Source: DSNY01 sp040752195
Lineage (GTDB): Bacteria; Pseudomonadota; Gammaproteobacteria; Burkholderiales; Burkholderiaceae_F
Length of the DNA stretch: 64,000 nt
Assembly: GCA_040752195.1 (NCBI GenBank)
Contig: JBFMFC010000002.1
Span: forward strand, 1 to 64,000
Direction of reading: 5' to 3'
Part shown: piece after piece, positions 39,646-48,045 of the stretch
Position numbering within the stretch: the stretch's first letter is position 1
Layout of the letters: every line of letters starts with the position of its first letter
The notes under the pieces: generated by a model
Told to the model about the DNA's origin: nothing
What the model saw: the letters and a program-made list of their open reading frames with translations, nothing else
Databases searched by the model: none
Position numbers and translations under genes: made by a program

Positions 39646-41316
39646 CTACGCGGGCAGCGCGCGCGCGATCAGCGCCGCGCAATCGACCGCGCCCGGCAGC
39701 GTACCGAAGGTGTGGCCGCGACCATCGTTCGCCACGCGCGCCGCGCAGAACGCGTGCGCCGCGGGGCTGTCAGCGGCGAGCATCAGCGCACCGGCCACCG
39801 CGAGCGCGATGCGTTCCGTGAGCGCCCGCGCTTCGCGCTCGTCGACGTGCTGCCGGGCCAGATCCGCACCGAGCGCGGCGACGAAGGCGTCGAGCTGCGC
39901 GTTCTGTCCGCGCGCGCGGCCGATCTCGACGAGCAGCGCATCGCGCACCGCGGGGGTGCGGGAGAAGGCGCGCAGCACATCCAGGCACATCACGTTGCCC
40001 GAGCCCTCCCAGATGGAGTTCAGCGGCGCCTCGCGGTAGAAGCGCGCGAACGGCCCTTCCTCAACGTAGCCGTTGCCGCCCATCACCTCCATCGCTTCGG
40101 CGGCGGCCGCCGGCAGCCGCTTGCAGACCCAGTACTTCACCGCCGGCGTGAGCACGCGCGCGAGCAGCGCTTCGTGCTCGTCGCGCGCTTGGCGGCCGTC
40201 GAAGGCGCGCGCCAGCCGCAGCACGAGCCAGGTGGCCGCCTCGCTTTCCAGCGCCAGGTCCGCGAGCACGTTCTGCATCAACGGCTGCTCGGCAAGCAGC
40301 CGGCCGAACGCGCGCCGCCCGCGCGCATGATGGATCGCATGCGCGAGCACCGCGCGCAGGATGCCCGCAGAGCCGATCGCGCAGTCCTGGCGCGTGTGCA
40401 CGCCCATTTCCAGGATCGTCGGAACGCCGCGGCCGATCTCGCCCACCAGATAGCCGTCGGCGCCCTCGAACTCGACTTCGCTGGAGGCGTTCGATCGGTT
40501 GCCGACCTTGTCCTTCAGCCGCTGGATGAACACCGCGTTGCGGCTGCCGTCGTGGCGGAAGCGCGGCAGCAGGAAGCACGAAAGGCCGGCGCTCGAGTCG
40601 CGCTCGGTCTGCGCCAGAACCAGATGCGCGTCGCATTGCGGGGCGGAGAAGAACCACTTGTGGCCGGTGATGCGCCAGCGCCGGCCCCAGTCGTCTTCGT
40701 CCGCGGTCGCCTCGGCGAACGTGGTGTTCGTGCGCACGTCGGAGCCGCCCTGCTTCTCCGTCATGCCCATCCCGAGCAGCGCGCCGCGCTTGGCCGCGAT
40801 CGGCCGGCTGGCCGGGTCGTAGTCGTGCGCCAGAATCTTCGGCAGCCAGTCGCGCGCGATCGCACGCCGCTCGGCAGCGAAGCGCTGCATCACCGGAACG
40901 ACCGCATAGGTCATCGTCACCGGGCACTGCGCGCCGTTTTCGGCCTGCGACAGCAGCAGATACTTCGCCGCCCGCGCCACCTGCGCGCCGGCACGCGCGC
41001 CGACCCACGGATCGGCATGGACGCCGGCCCCGATCATCAGCCGCATCAGTTCGTGCCACGCCGGATGGAACTCCACTTCGTCAATGCGGTTGCCGAAACG
41101 GTCATGGCTGCGCAGCACCGGCGGGTAGGCGTTGGCCAGCCGCGCCCACTCCTGCACCTCGGCGCCGCCGACGCGCGCGCCGAGCGCCTGCAGTTCGGCC
41201 TCCGCCCAGCGGGCGCCGAAGAACGCCACCGCCCGCTGCAAGACGGCATCGCATTCGTACAGATTGCGATCGACGAATGGCGTTGACTGGTTGAAGACCG
41301 CATGCGTCGCGCCCAT
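39646..41316 (-). CDS. AidB-like acyl-CoA dehydrogenase
   Basis: This 556-residue flavoprotein resembles AidB (E. coli 541 aa) more than classic acyl-CoA dehydrogenases: HAVFNQSTPFVDRNLYECD at the start, MTEKQGGSDVRTNTT, GHKWFFSAP and MGGNGYVEEGPFARFYREAPLNSIWEG (split here as MGGNGYVEEG and REAPLNSIWEG). Many AidB-type proteins are annotated as isovaleryl-CoA dehydrogenases. ATG 41316 overlaps the carboxylase stop by one base. In this operon an oxidation of a branched or long acyl-CoA is likely. Confidence 0.88.
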   Translation of the reverse strand: MGATHAVFNQSTPFVDRNLYECDAVLQRAVAFFGARWAEAELQALGARVGGAEVQEWARLANAYPPVLRSHDRFGNRIDEVEFHPAWHELMRLMIGAGVHADPWVGARAGAQVARAAKYLLLSQAENGAQCPVTMTYAVVPVMQRFAAERRAIARDWLPKILAHDYDPASRPIAAKRGALLGMGMTEKQGGSDVRTNTTFAEATADEDDWGRRWRITGHKWFFSAPQCDAHLVLAQTERDSSAGLSCFLLPRFRHDGSRNAVFIQRLKDKVGNRSNASSEVEFEGADGYLVGEIGRGVPTILEMGVHTRQDCAIGSAGILRAVLAHAIHHARGRRAFGRLLAEQPLMQNVLADLALESEAATWLVLRLARAFDGRQARDEHEALLARVLTPAVKYWVCKRLPAAAAEAMEVMGGNGYVEEGPFARFYREAPLNSIWEGSGNVMCLDVLRAFSRTPAVRDALLVEIGRARGQNAQLDAFVAALGADLARQHVDEREARALTERIALAVAGALMLAADSPAAHAFCAARVANDGRGHTFGTLPGAVDCAALIARALPA

Positions 41317-43271
41317 CACGCATCTCCTTCGAACTGCAATTCGACCAGCACGCGCCCGGCGGCGACCTGCTCGCCGACGCGCCCGTGCACCGCTCGCACC
41401 ACGCCGGCGGCCGGCGCGGTCAGCGCATGCTCCATTTTCATCGCTTCCAGCGTCAGCAGCACCGCACCGGCAGCGACGCGCTGCCCGGGTTGCGCGGCCA
41501 CCTGCACCACACGGCCGTGCATCGACGCGACGATCGTTCCTGCACCGGCGACGCTGGCGCGGTGCGCCGCCCGCAGGCTGCAGTCGTCGAAGACCGCCTC
41601 CTCGCCGTCGGCCTGCAGCCACATCCGGGCACCCGCGCGAGCGAAATACACCGCGCTGCCACGGCCGTCGAGCCACACCCGGTTCCAGCGGTCCGAACGC
41701 AGCGGCTGCGGGCAGGCGATGTCGATCGCGCCGACACGTGCACGCCGTGCATCGCCTTCGACCGTACCGCTGCGTTCCTGCTCGCCGCAGGCGAGCCGGT
41801 ACGGCGTGGCGCGCACGCCGGTACTGGCGAATCCGAGCCAGTCGGCGGGCCAGTCGGTGTCGCTCGCGCGCGTGGCGACGAAAGCCGCCAGCGCCCACAG
41901 CCTTTCGCTCGCCGGCGACTGCCGCAGCTGCGGGTGGGCGGCCACGTAGGCGGTGCTGACGCGGCCGGCGAGGAAGTCGGCCTCGCGCAGCACGCGCGCC
42001 AGGTAGGCGCGGTTGGTCGGCACGCCGAAGACCGCCGTGCGGTCGAGCGCCGCCGCCAGTCGCTGCGCCGCCGCCGCACGCGTCGGCGCGTGCGCGATCA
42101 GCTTGCCGAGCAGCGCGTCGTAAAAGGGCGTGACCGCCAGTTCCGCGCGCAGCGCGTGGTCGAAGCGCACGTCCTCCGGCGGCACGAAGCGCACGATCCG
42201 CCCGACGCGCGGCATGAAGTCCGCCGCCGGCTCCTCGGCGCACAGCCGCACTTCGATCGCGTGGCCACCGGCCTCGAAGCGCGCCAGCAGCTCGTCCTGC
42301 GCGAGCGGCAGCGGCTCGCCGGCGGCCACGCGCAACTGCCACTGCACCAGGTCCACGCCGGCGACGGCTTCGGTCACCGGGTGCTCGACCTGCAGCCGCG
42401 TGTTCATTTCCATGAAGTAGAACTCGCCGTCCTCGTACAGGAACTCCACCGTGCCGGCGCCGACATAGCCGATCGCGCGCGCCAGCCGCACCGCGGCCTC
42501 GCCCATCGTCCGCCGCAGCGCCGCCGTGAGCACCGGACACGGCGCCTCCTCCACGATCTTCTGGTGCCGGCGCTGGATCGAGCAGTCGCGCTCGCCAAGG
42601 AAGACACAGCGGCCGTGCGCATCGGCGAGCAGCTGGATCTCGACGTGGCGCGGGGCGAGCAGCGCGCGCTCCGCCAGCAGCCGGTCGTCGCCGAAGGCGG
42701 CGCCCGCCTCCGAGCGCGCCTGTGCAAGCGCCGCGGCAAGCTGCGCCGGCTCGTGCACGAGCCGCATGCCGCGGCCGCCGCCGCCGGCGACGGCCTTGAT
42801 CATCAGCGGATAGCCGATGCGCTGCGCCTCGCGCGCAAACGTCGCATCGTCCTGCGCCGCGCCGTCGTAGCCCGGCAGAACGGGCACGCCCAGTGCGGCG
42901 GCGCGCCCGCGCGCCGCCGCCTTGTCGCCCATCGCGGCGATCGCCGCCGGCGGCGGGCCCACGAAGATCAAACCCGCATCGATGACCGCCTGCGCGAACG
43001 CGGCGTTCTCGGCGAGGAAGCCGTAGCCGGGGTGCACGGCCTGCGCGCCGCTGGCGCGCGCCGCGTCGAGCAGCTTGTCGATGCGCAGGTAGGAGTCGGC
43101 CGGCTGCGCCCCGCCGATCGCGACCGCGTCATCGCAGGCGAGCACGTGCGGCGCGTCGCGGTCGGCGTCGGAATAGACCGCGATCGCGCGCAGACCGAGG
43201 GCGCGCGCCGCGCGTGCGATGCGGATCGCAATCTCGCCGCGATTGGCGATCAGCAGCGACGTAAAGCTCAT
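41316..43271 (-). CDS. atuF: Biotin-dependent acyl-CoA carboxylase alpha subunit (AtuF/MccA-like)
   Basis: The 651-residue subunit has biotin carboxylase (residues about 1-450) with the ATP-grasp loop GGGGRGMRLV, HVEIQLLADAHG, ERDCSIQRRHQK and FMEMNTRLQVEHPVTE, and a C-terminal biotinyl domain with Lys612 in LEAMKMEHAL. It uses ATP and bicarbonate to carboxylate biotin for the beta subunit encoded at 44444-46072. Geranyl-CoA (AtuF) and 3-methylcrotonyl-CoA (MccA/LiuD) carboxylases are close; AtuA and AtuD neighbours favour AtuF. The ATG overlaps the acyl-CoA dehydrogenase stop (ATGA). Confidence 0.85.
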   Translation of the reverse strand: MSFTSLLIANRGEIAIRIARAARALGLRAIAVYSDADRDAPHVLACDDAVAIGGAQPADSYLRIDKLLDAARASGAQAVHPGYGFLAENAAFAQAVIDAGLIFVGPPPAAIAAMGDKAAARGRAAALGVPVLPGYDGAAQDDATFAREAQRIGYPLMIKAVAGGGGRGMRLVHEPAQLAAALAQARSEAGAAFGDDRLLAERALLAPRHVEIQLLADAHGRCVFLGERDCSIQRRHQKIVEEAPCPVLTAALRRTMGEAAVRLARAIGYVGAGTVEFLYEDGEFYFMEMNTRLQVEHPVTEAVAGVDLVQWQLRVAAGEPLPLAQDELLARFEAGGHAIEVRLCAEEPAADFMPRVGRIVRFVPPEDVRFDHALRAELAVTPFYDALLGKLIAHAPTRAAAAQRLAAALDRTAVFGVPTNRAYLARVLREADFLAGRVSTAYVAAHPQLRQSPASERLWALAAFVATRASDTDWPADWLGFASTGVRATPYRLACGEQERSGTVEGDARRARVGAIDIACPQPLRSDRWNRVWLDGRGSAVYFARAGARMWLQADGEEAVFDDCSLRAAHRASVAGAGTIVASMHGRVVQVAAQPGQRVAAGAVLLTLEAMKMEHALTAPAAGVVRAVHGRVGEQVAAGRVLVELQFEGDA

Positions 43272-44422
43272 CCCTGCCGCGGCAGCGTGCCCATGTGCTT
43301 GCAGATGATGCCGAGCATCACTTCGTCGGCACCGCCGCCGATGGAGGCCAGGCGCCCGTCACGCCAGGCGCGCGACAGCGGGTTGTCCCACGTGTAGCCC
43401 ATGCCGCCCCAGAACTGCAGGCAGGCATCGGGCACCTCGCGCGACAGGCGCCCCGCCTTCAGCTTCGCCATGGAGGCCAGTTCGGTGACGTCCTCGCCGG
43501 CGACGTACTTCTCCACCGCCCGGTAGACGAGCGCGCGCAAAGCTTCGACCTCGGTCTTCAGCTCGGCGAGGCGAAAGTGGATCCATTGCCGTTCGATCAG
43601 CGGCGCGCCGAAAGCCCGCCGCCGCCGCAGGTAGTCGACGGTTTCGTCGATGTTGCGCAGCAGGCTTTCGATCACCGAAGCCGCCGCCCACAGCCGTTCT
43701 TCCTGGAACTGCAGCATCTGGTAGGTGAAGCCCATGCCTTCCTCGCCGATGCGCAGCCGCTGAGGCACGCGCACGTCCTCGAAGAAGATCTGCGCCGTGT
43801 CGGACGCCATCATGCCGACCTTGCGGATCTTCTTCGCAATCGTGACGCCGCGCGTTTTCATCGGCACGCAGATCAGCGTCTTGTTCCGGTGCGCCGGGCC
43901 GTCGGAGGTGTTGGCGAGCAGGCACATCCAGTCCGCCTGCGTGCCGCTGGTGGTCCACATCTTGCCGCCGTTGATCACGTAGTCGCCGCCGTCCTTGCGC
44001 GCGGTGGTCCTGATCGCGGCCACGTCCGAGCCGCCGCCGACTTCGCTCACCCCCAGGCAGGCGACGTATTCGCCGGCGATCGACGGCGCGAGGAACTCAC
44101 GCTTGACCTCATCGGAGCCGAAGCGCGCCAGCGCCGGGGTGGCCATGTCGGTCTGCAGGCCAATGGCCATCGGGATCGCGCCGCACCGGATGTGGCCGAG
44201 GGTTTCGGCCATCACCATCGCGTACGACCAGTCGAGCCCGCTGCCGCCGTACTCGACCGGCTTGGTCAACCCCAGGAAGCCGAGCCGGCCCATCTTGCGG
44301 AACAGTGCGTGCGCCGGAAAGATCTCCGCCGCCTCCCATTCGTCCACGAACGGGTTGATCTCGTGGTCGATGAAGCGCTTCAGGTTGCGCCGCAGTTCCT
44401 CGTGTTCGTGCGTCAGTTGCAT
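43268..44422 (-). CDS. atuD: Acyl-CoA dehydrogenase, citronellyl-CoA dehydrogenase-like (AtuD)
   Basis: The 384-residue FAD enzyme has ACAD signatures ACLGVSEVGGGSDVAAIRTTA and WTTSGTQADWMCL (substrate/FAD contacts) and QFWGGMGYTWDNPLSR at the C-terminus. The pattern resembles AtuD, which oxidises citronellyl-CoA to geranyl-CoA. ATG 44422 follows a GGAGG site; the gap to atuC is 21 bp. It sits between the two carboxylase subunit genes as expected for an Atu-type locus. Long-chain or isovaleryl-CoA substrates cannot be excluded. Confidence 0.82.
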   Translation of the reverse strand: MQLTHEHEELRRNLKRFIDHEINPFVDEWEAAEIFPAHALFRKMGRLGFLGLTKPVEYGGSGLDWSYAMVMAETLGHIRCGAIPMAIGLQTDMATPALARFGSDEVKREFLAPSIAGEYVACLGVSEVGGGSDVAAIRTTARKDGGDYVINGGKMWTTSGTQADWMCLLANTSDGPAHRNKTLICVPMKTRGVTIAKKIRKVGMMASDTAQIFFEDVRVPQRLRIGEEGMGFTYQMLQFQEERLWAAASVIESLLRNIDETVDYLRRRRAFGAPLIERQWIHFRLAELKTEVEALRALVYRAVEKYVAGEDVTELASMAKLKAGRLSREVPDACLQFWGGMGYTWDNPLSRAWRDGRLASIGGGADEVMLGIICKHMGTLPRQG

Positions 44423-44443
44423 CCCGGCCTCCTCGTTCGTCCG

Positions 44444-46072
44444 TCACGGGCGTGCGATGCCGAACTGCACCGGCCGCACCGCGCGCCGCGCCGCCTCTTC
44501 GCACACCGACAGCGCCAGCATCAGCACGGCGCGCGTGTCGCGCGGGTCGATCACGCCGTCGTCCAGCAGCAGCCCGGAGGTGTAAAGCGCCGACATCTGC
44601 CGCTCGAAGGTTGCGACGATCTTTGTCTTCAGTTCCTCGATCATCGCCGCCGGCGCCGCCGTGCCGCGCCGGCGCGCCGCCTCCTCGGCGACGATCGCCA
44701 TCGTCAGCGCTGCCTGCTCGGCGCCCATGACTGCCGTCCTCGCGTTCGGCCACGAGAACACGAAGCGCGGGCCGAAACCGCGGCCACACATGCCGTAGTT
44801 GCCGGCGCCGTAGGAAGCACCGCAATGGAGGGTGATCTGCGGCACGGTGGCGTTGGAAACCGCCTGGATCATCTTCGAGCCGTGCTTGATCATGCCGTCG
44901 CGTTCCGGCCCGGTGCCGACCAGGTAGCCGGTGGTGTTCTGCAGGTACACGATCGGCAGCCCCATCGCGCAGCAGTGCTGGATGAAATGCGTGGCCTTCG
45001 TCGCCCCGGCCGGATCGATCGGGCCGTTGTTGGTCACGATGCCGATGCGCAGGCCGCCGATCGCGGCGTGCCCGCAGACCGTGGCAGGCCCGTAGCCGGG
45101 CTTGAACTCCAGGAAATCCGATTCGTCGACGATACGCGCGATCACCTCGCGCATGTCCACCGGCTTCTTCAGGTCCGCCGGCATGACGCCGAGCAGTTCC
45201 TCGGCGTCGTAGGCCGGCGCTGCGCCGCGCGGCAACGGCAGGTTGTGCTCGCTCCAGCGCAGGCGCGCCAGATGTTCGCGCGCCAGCGCGATCGCCTCAG
45301 CGTCGTCCTGCGCCAGGTATTCGCAGGTGCCCGACACGGTCGCATGCATGTCCGCGCCGCCGAGCTCCTCTTCGGTGGCGATCTCTCCGGTGGCCGCGCG
45401 CAGGAGCGGCGGGCCGGCGAGGAAGGCGCGCGCGCGGCCGCGCACCATCACCACGGTGTCGGCCAGCCCCGTCATGTAGGCGCCGCCGGCGGTGCTGGCA
45501 CCGTGCACGACCGCGATCACCGGCATCCCGGCCGCCGACAGCCGCGCCAGGTTGTAAAAGCCCTTGCCGCCGCGGATGAAGTGCTCGACCCGATAGGCGA
45601 GCAGGTTGGCGCCGGCCGACTCCACCAGATGCACGAACGGCAACCTGTTTTCGAGCGCGATCTCCTGCGCGCGCTGGAACTTCTCCAGTCCCATCGGCTG
45701 CAGGGCGCCGGCGTCGATTCCCGCATCGTCCGCCACCACCATGCAGCGGCAGCCGGCCACGTAGCCGATGCCGGCGATCAAACCGCCGCCCGCAACCGTC
45801 TTGTCCGGCGCGCGCGCCGCGGCGTCGTCTTCCTGGCACCAGCCGGCGAGCGTCGACAGTTCGAGCCAGGGCGCGCCGGGGTCGAGCAGCAGCTCGACCC
45901 GCTCGCGCGGCAGCAGCTGCCCGCGCGCCGCGAAGCGCGGCCCGGCGTGCGCCGAGCGGGCGCGCGTGCGCGCCTCGGCCGCGCGCAGGTGGCCGAGCTG
46001 CGCCAGCATGTGCGCACGGTTGGCCGCGAAAGCCTCGCTGCCGGTGTCCAGGCACGATTCGATCTTCGGCAT
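44444..46072 (-). CDS. atuC: Acyl-CoA carboxylase beta subunit (geranyl-CoA/methylcrotonyl-CoA type, AtuC-like)
   Basis: This 542-residue carboxyltransferase opens MPKIESCLDTGSEAFAANRA and includes QPMGLEKFQRAQEIALENRL, GASTAGGAYMTGL and GASYGAGNYGMCGRGFGPRF, typical of the GCC/MCC beta family. It transfers carboxyl from biotin (AtuF) to the gamma-carbon of a branched unsaturated acyl-CoA. The start is set at ATG 46072 by family alignment; ATG 46093 is possible, and longer forms run into the palindrome at 46160. It is the first gene of the atuC-atuD-atuF-acd-thioesterase operon. Confidence 0.87.
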   Translation of the reverse strand: MPKIESCLDTGSEAFAANRAHMLAQLGHLRAAEARTRARSAHAGPRFAARGQLLPRERVELLLDPGAPWLELSTLAGWCQEDDAAARAPDKTVAGGGLIAGIGYVAGCRCMVVADDAGIDAGALQPMGLEKFQRAQEIALENRLPFVHLVESAGANLLAYRVEHFIRGGKGFYNLARLSAAGMPVIAVVHGASTAGGAYMTGLADTVVMVRGRARAFLAGPPLLRAATGEIATEEELGGADMHATVSGTCEYLAQDDAEAIALAREHLARLRWSEHNLPLPRGAAPAYDAEELLGVMPADLKKPVDMREVIARIVDESDFLEFKPGYGPATVCGHAAIGGLRIGIVTNNGPIDPAGATKATHFIQHCCAMGLPIVYLQNTTGYLVGTGPERDGMIKHGSKMIQAVSNATVPQITLHCGASYGAGNYGMCGRGFGPRFVFSWPNARTAVMGAEQAALTMAIVAEEAARRRGTAAPAAMIEELKTKIVATFERQMSALYTSGLLLDDGVIDPRDTRAVLMLALSVCEEAARRAVRPVQFGIARP

Positions 46073-46159
46073 CGCGAGTCGGTGGCGCGGCATGTCGGGG
46101 CTGCCCGCCGGCCCACGCCGCCGCGCGGCCGGCGCCGACGTGCGCGCCAGATTTCGAAC

Positions 46160-46199
46160 CAAGCAATTGCTTGCTCAGTTTGCGCGACCGACTATGGTC
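46160..46199 (+). promoter_or_regulatory. Perfect 14-bp palindrome with candidate promoter (site A)
   Basis: CAAGCAATTGCTTG (46160-46173) is fully symmetric. On the plus strand TTGCTC (46171-46176), a 17-bp spacer and TATGGT (46194-46199) form a sigma70-like promoter reading into the thiolase remnant, with the palindrome overlapping the -35. The same core, AAGCAAnTGCTTGnTCrGTT, recurs at the tetR/livH region, so this is a likely TetR operator for both the remnant and atuC. Confidence 0.6.
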
Positions 46200-46225
46200 C
46201 GTCAACCGGCGGGCGAGGTGGCTCC

Positions 46226-46756
46226 ATGGCCGAAGCGATGCTCTTCGCAGCGCTGCGCACACCGCGCGGCAGAGGCAAACGCGACGGTTCGCTGCACGAG
46301 GTCAAGCCAGTGACGCTGCTCGCCGGCCTGCCGCGCGACGAGTTCATCAAGCCGCAGACGACGCGTGCCGCGCTGGCGGCGCGCTCAAGCCTTCGTTCGC
46401 CGAGCTCGGGGCGCTCGGCTTCGACGCGGTGGCGCTGCGCAACTACCCGCCGCTTGAGCGCATCGAGCATGTGCACACGGCGGGCAACTCCTCCGGCACC
46501 GTCGACGGCGCCGCGGCCGTGCTGATCGGCTCCGAAGCGAAAGGCCGCGCGCTGCCTGCAGGCAGGGGGGCTGGCAAGCAAGGCCGAAGGCAACATCGGT
46601 TCGATCTTCGGCATCGGCTTGCCCGCCTGGACGGGCGGCGCGCTGCAGTTCATCCGCGCCGAAGGGCCGGCGCGTTTCGTCGCGCGTGCGCGAGAACTGG
46701 CGAGCCGGTACGGTCCGGGCTTCGAGCCACCGGACGCTCTGCACGATTGGCGTTGA
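46226..46756 (+). pseudogene. Mosaic remnant of thiolase and FadB-type genes
   Basis: Three pieces in three frames. From ATG 46226, MAEAMLFAALRTPRGRGKRD begins an acetyl-CoA acyltransferase, but after LLAGL it jumps to a mid-protein segment (DEFIKPQTT), losing about 165 residues. A one-base shift near 46380 then changes frame to ALKPSFAELGALGFDAVALR and AGNSSGTVDGAAAVLIGSEA. Near 46560 a third frame gives IGSIFGIGLPAWTGGALQFI to FEPPDALHDWR and TGA, the C-terminus of a 3-hydroxyacyl-CoA dehydrogenase (FadB/FadJ). An ancestral thiolase-fadB operon has collapsed through internal deletions. Confidence 0.82.
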
Positions 46757-46972
46757 CCGATCGTTCGCGCGTACGCGCGCTCGTCACCGATTGAGGCCGT
46801 CCGGCCCTGCCCGGGGAAGCACGCGACGGCCGTTCCGCGCCGGACATCTCGCACAGCGGCCGACGACCTCGCGCTGTCGCGCCGAGCCCGCGCAACGCCG
46901 GTCTGAGCTCGTGCGCGTCCTCTCGCAGCGCGCCGGGCTTGCACCGCGACCCGCCGTGCGTTCCCCGCAGCC

Positions 46973-47749
46973 TCAAGGGAACCCACCGTGCCGCCCCGCT
47001 CCGCCTGCGAAGCGTCGCGCGCCCGCAGCGGCCTCGCCGCTCGCCAGCGTGGCCCGACCGCGGCGGAACTCGTTGGCGAGCGCCTGTGCGAGCGTCAGGC
47101 CGGCCTGTTCGTAGACGCTGGCGCGGTCGTTGCGCAGACAGGTCTGCGGGAACTTCGCGATCTGCGCGGCCAGTGCCTGCGCCTCGGCAAGAGCCTGCCC
47201 GTGCAGCACGACGCGGTTGGCAAGTCCCATCGCCAGCGCCTCCTGCGCATCGACCGGGCGGCCGGTGAGGATCAAGTCGAGCGCGCGGCTGGCGCCGATC
47301 AAGCGCGGCAGCCGCACCGTGCCGCCGTCGATCAGCGGCACGCCGAAGCGGCGGCAGAAGATGCCGAACACGGCCGTTTCCTCCATCACGCGCAGGTCGC
47401 ACCACAGCGCCAGCTCCATTCCGCCGGCCACCGCGTGCCCCGCGACCGCGGCGATCACGGGCTTGGTCAGCAGCAGCCGTGTGGGACCCATCGGCGCGGT
47501 CGCCTGCATGTCGTCGTCGAGCGGATTGCCGCGACCCAGCCCATCGGCGAATGCCTTCAGATCCGCACCGGCGCAGAACGTGCCGCCGGTGCCCGCGAGC
47601 ACCGCGACGTGCGCGCTGTCGTCGGCGTCGAAGTCGCGGAAGACCCGCGCGAGCGCTTCCGCGGTCGGCCCGTCGACCGCGTTCTTCACTTCGGGGCGGT
47701 CGATCAGGACCGTAGTGACCGCACCTGCCTTCTCGACGCGGACCGTCAT
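46973..47749 (-). CDS. Enoyl-CoA hydratase/isomerase family protein
   Basis: The 258-residue crotonase-fold enzyme has an oxyanion-hole segment GTGGTFCAGADLKAFADG and AVAGHAVAGGMELALWCDLR, then AVFGIFCRRFGVPLIDGGT. It probably hydrates an unsaturated acyl-CoA, possibly the isohexenylglutaconyl-CoA role of AtuE. The start overlaps the AtuA-related small gene (ATGA), making it the last of the tetR-atuA-atuA'-ech unit. The 216 bp downstream to the remnant gene hold no feature I can support. Confidence 0.88.
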   Translation of the reverse strand: MTVRVEKAGAVTTVLIDRPEVKNAVDGPTAEALARVFRDFDADDSAHVAVLAGTGGTFCAGADLKAFADGLGRGNPLDDDMQATAPMGPTRLLLTKPVIAAVAGHAVAGGMELALWCDLRVMEETAVFGIFCRRFGVPLIDGGTVRLPRLIGASRALDLILTGRPVDAQEALAMGLANRVVLHGQALAEAQALAAQIAKFPQTCLRNDRASVYEQAGLTLAQALANEFRRGRATLASGEAAAGARRFAGGAGRHGGFP

Positions 47750-48045
47750 AGCTCCATCCTCAGCAGCGCAGCAGCGATGGTTTTGCCCAGGTTGTCCGAG
47801 CGCAGGTTGCGCGCGGCGTTGCCGGCCAGCGCCCCGTCCAGCACGATCTTCACCGCCAGCAGGTTGGGCAGCGGCCAGACGCGCACCGCGGTCACGCCCA
47901 GCCAGGCGAAGTGCTCGCGCAGGCGCGCCGGCGTGACCGCCTGCTCGATGCGGGCGTAGCCCTCGGCGTCGAAGGCGAAGAGGCCGATGTCGGCGCAATC
48001 GCCCTTGTCGCCGCTTCTGGCGTGCGCGATCTCGGCCAGTCTCAT
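47746..48045 (-). CDS. Stand-alone AtuA C-terminal (ferredoxin-fold) domain protein
   Basis: The 99-residue product starts MRLAEIAHARSGDKGDCADI, the characteristic opening of the domain usually fused to the C-terminus of AtuA. Here it is a separate gene whose ATG overlaps the atuA stop (ATGA), and its own stop overlaps the enoyl-CoA hydratase start. It probably assembles with AtuA. The biochemical role is unknown. Confidence 0.85.
   Translation of the reverse strand: MRLAEIAHARSGDKGDCADIGLFAFDAEGYARIEQAVTPARLREHFAWLGVTAVRVWPLPNLLAVKIVLDGALAGNAARNLRSDNLGKTIAAALLRMEL

Noticed and set aside
37852..41286. A 1144-residue plus-strand open frame running through the N gap
   Set aside because: It reads across undetermined bases and lies antisense to coxD, the thioesterase and the acyl-CoA dehydrogenase, which all have clear family motifs.
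46072..46160. TTG start at 46162 for the AtuC-like carboxylase
   Set aside because: It would put the start codon inside the palindromic operator and add a low-complexity leader; family alignment supports ATG 46072 (or 46093).
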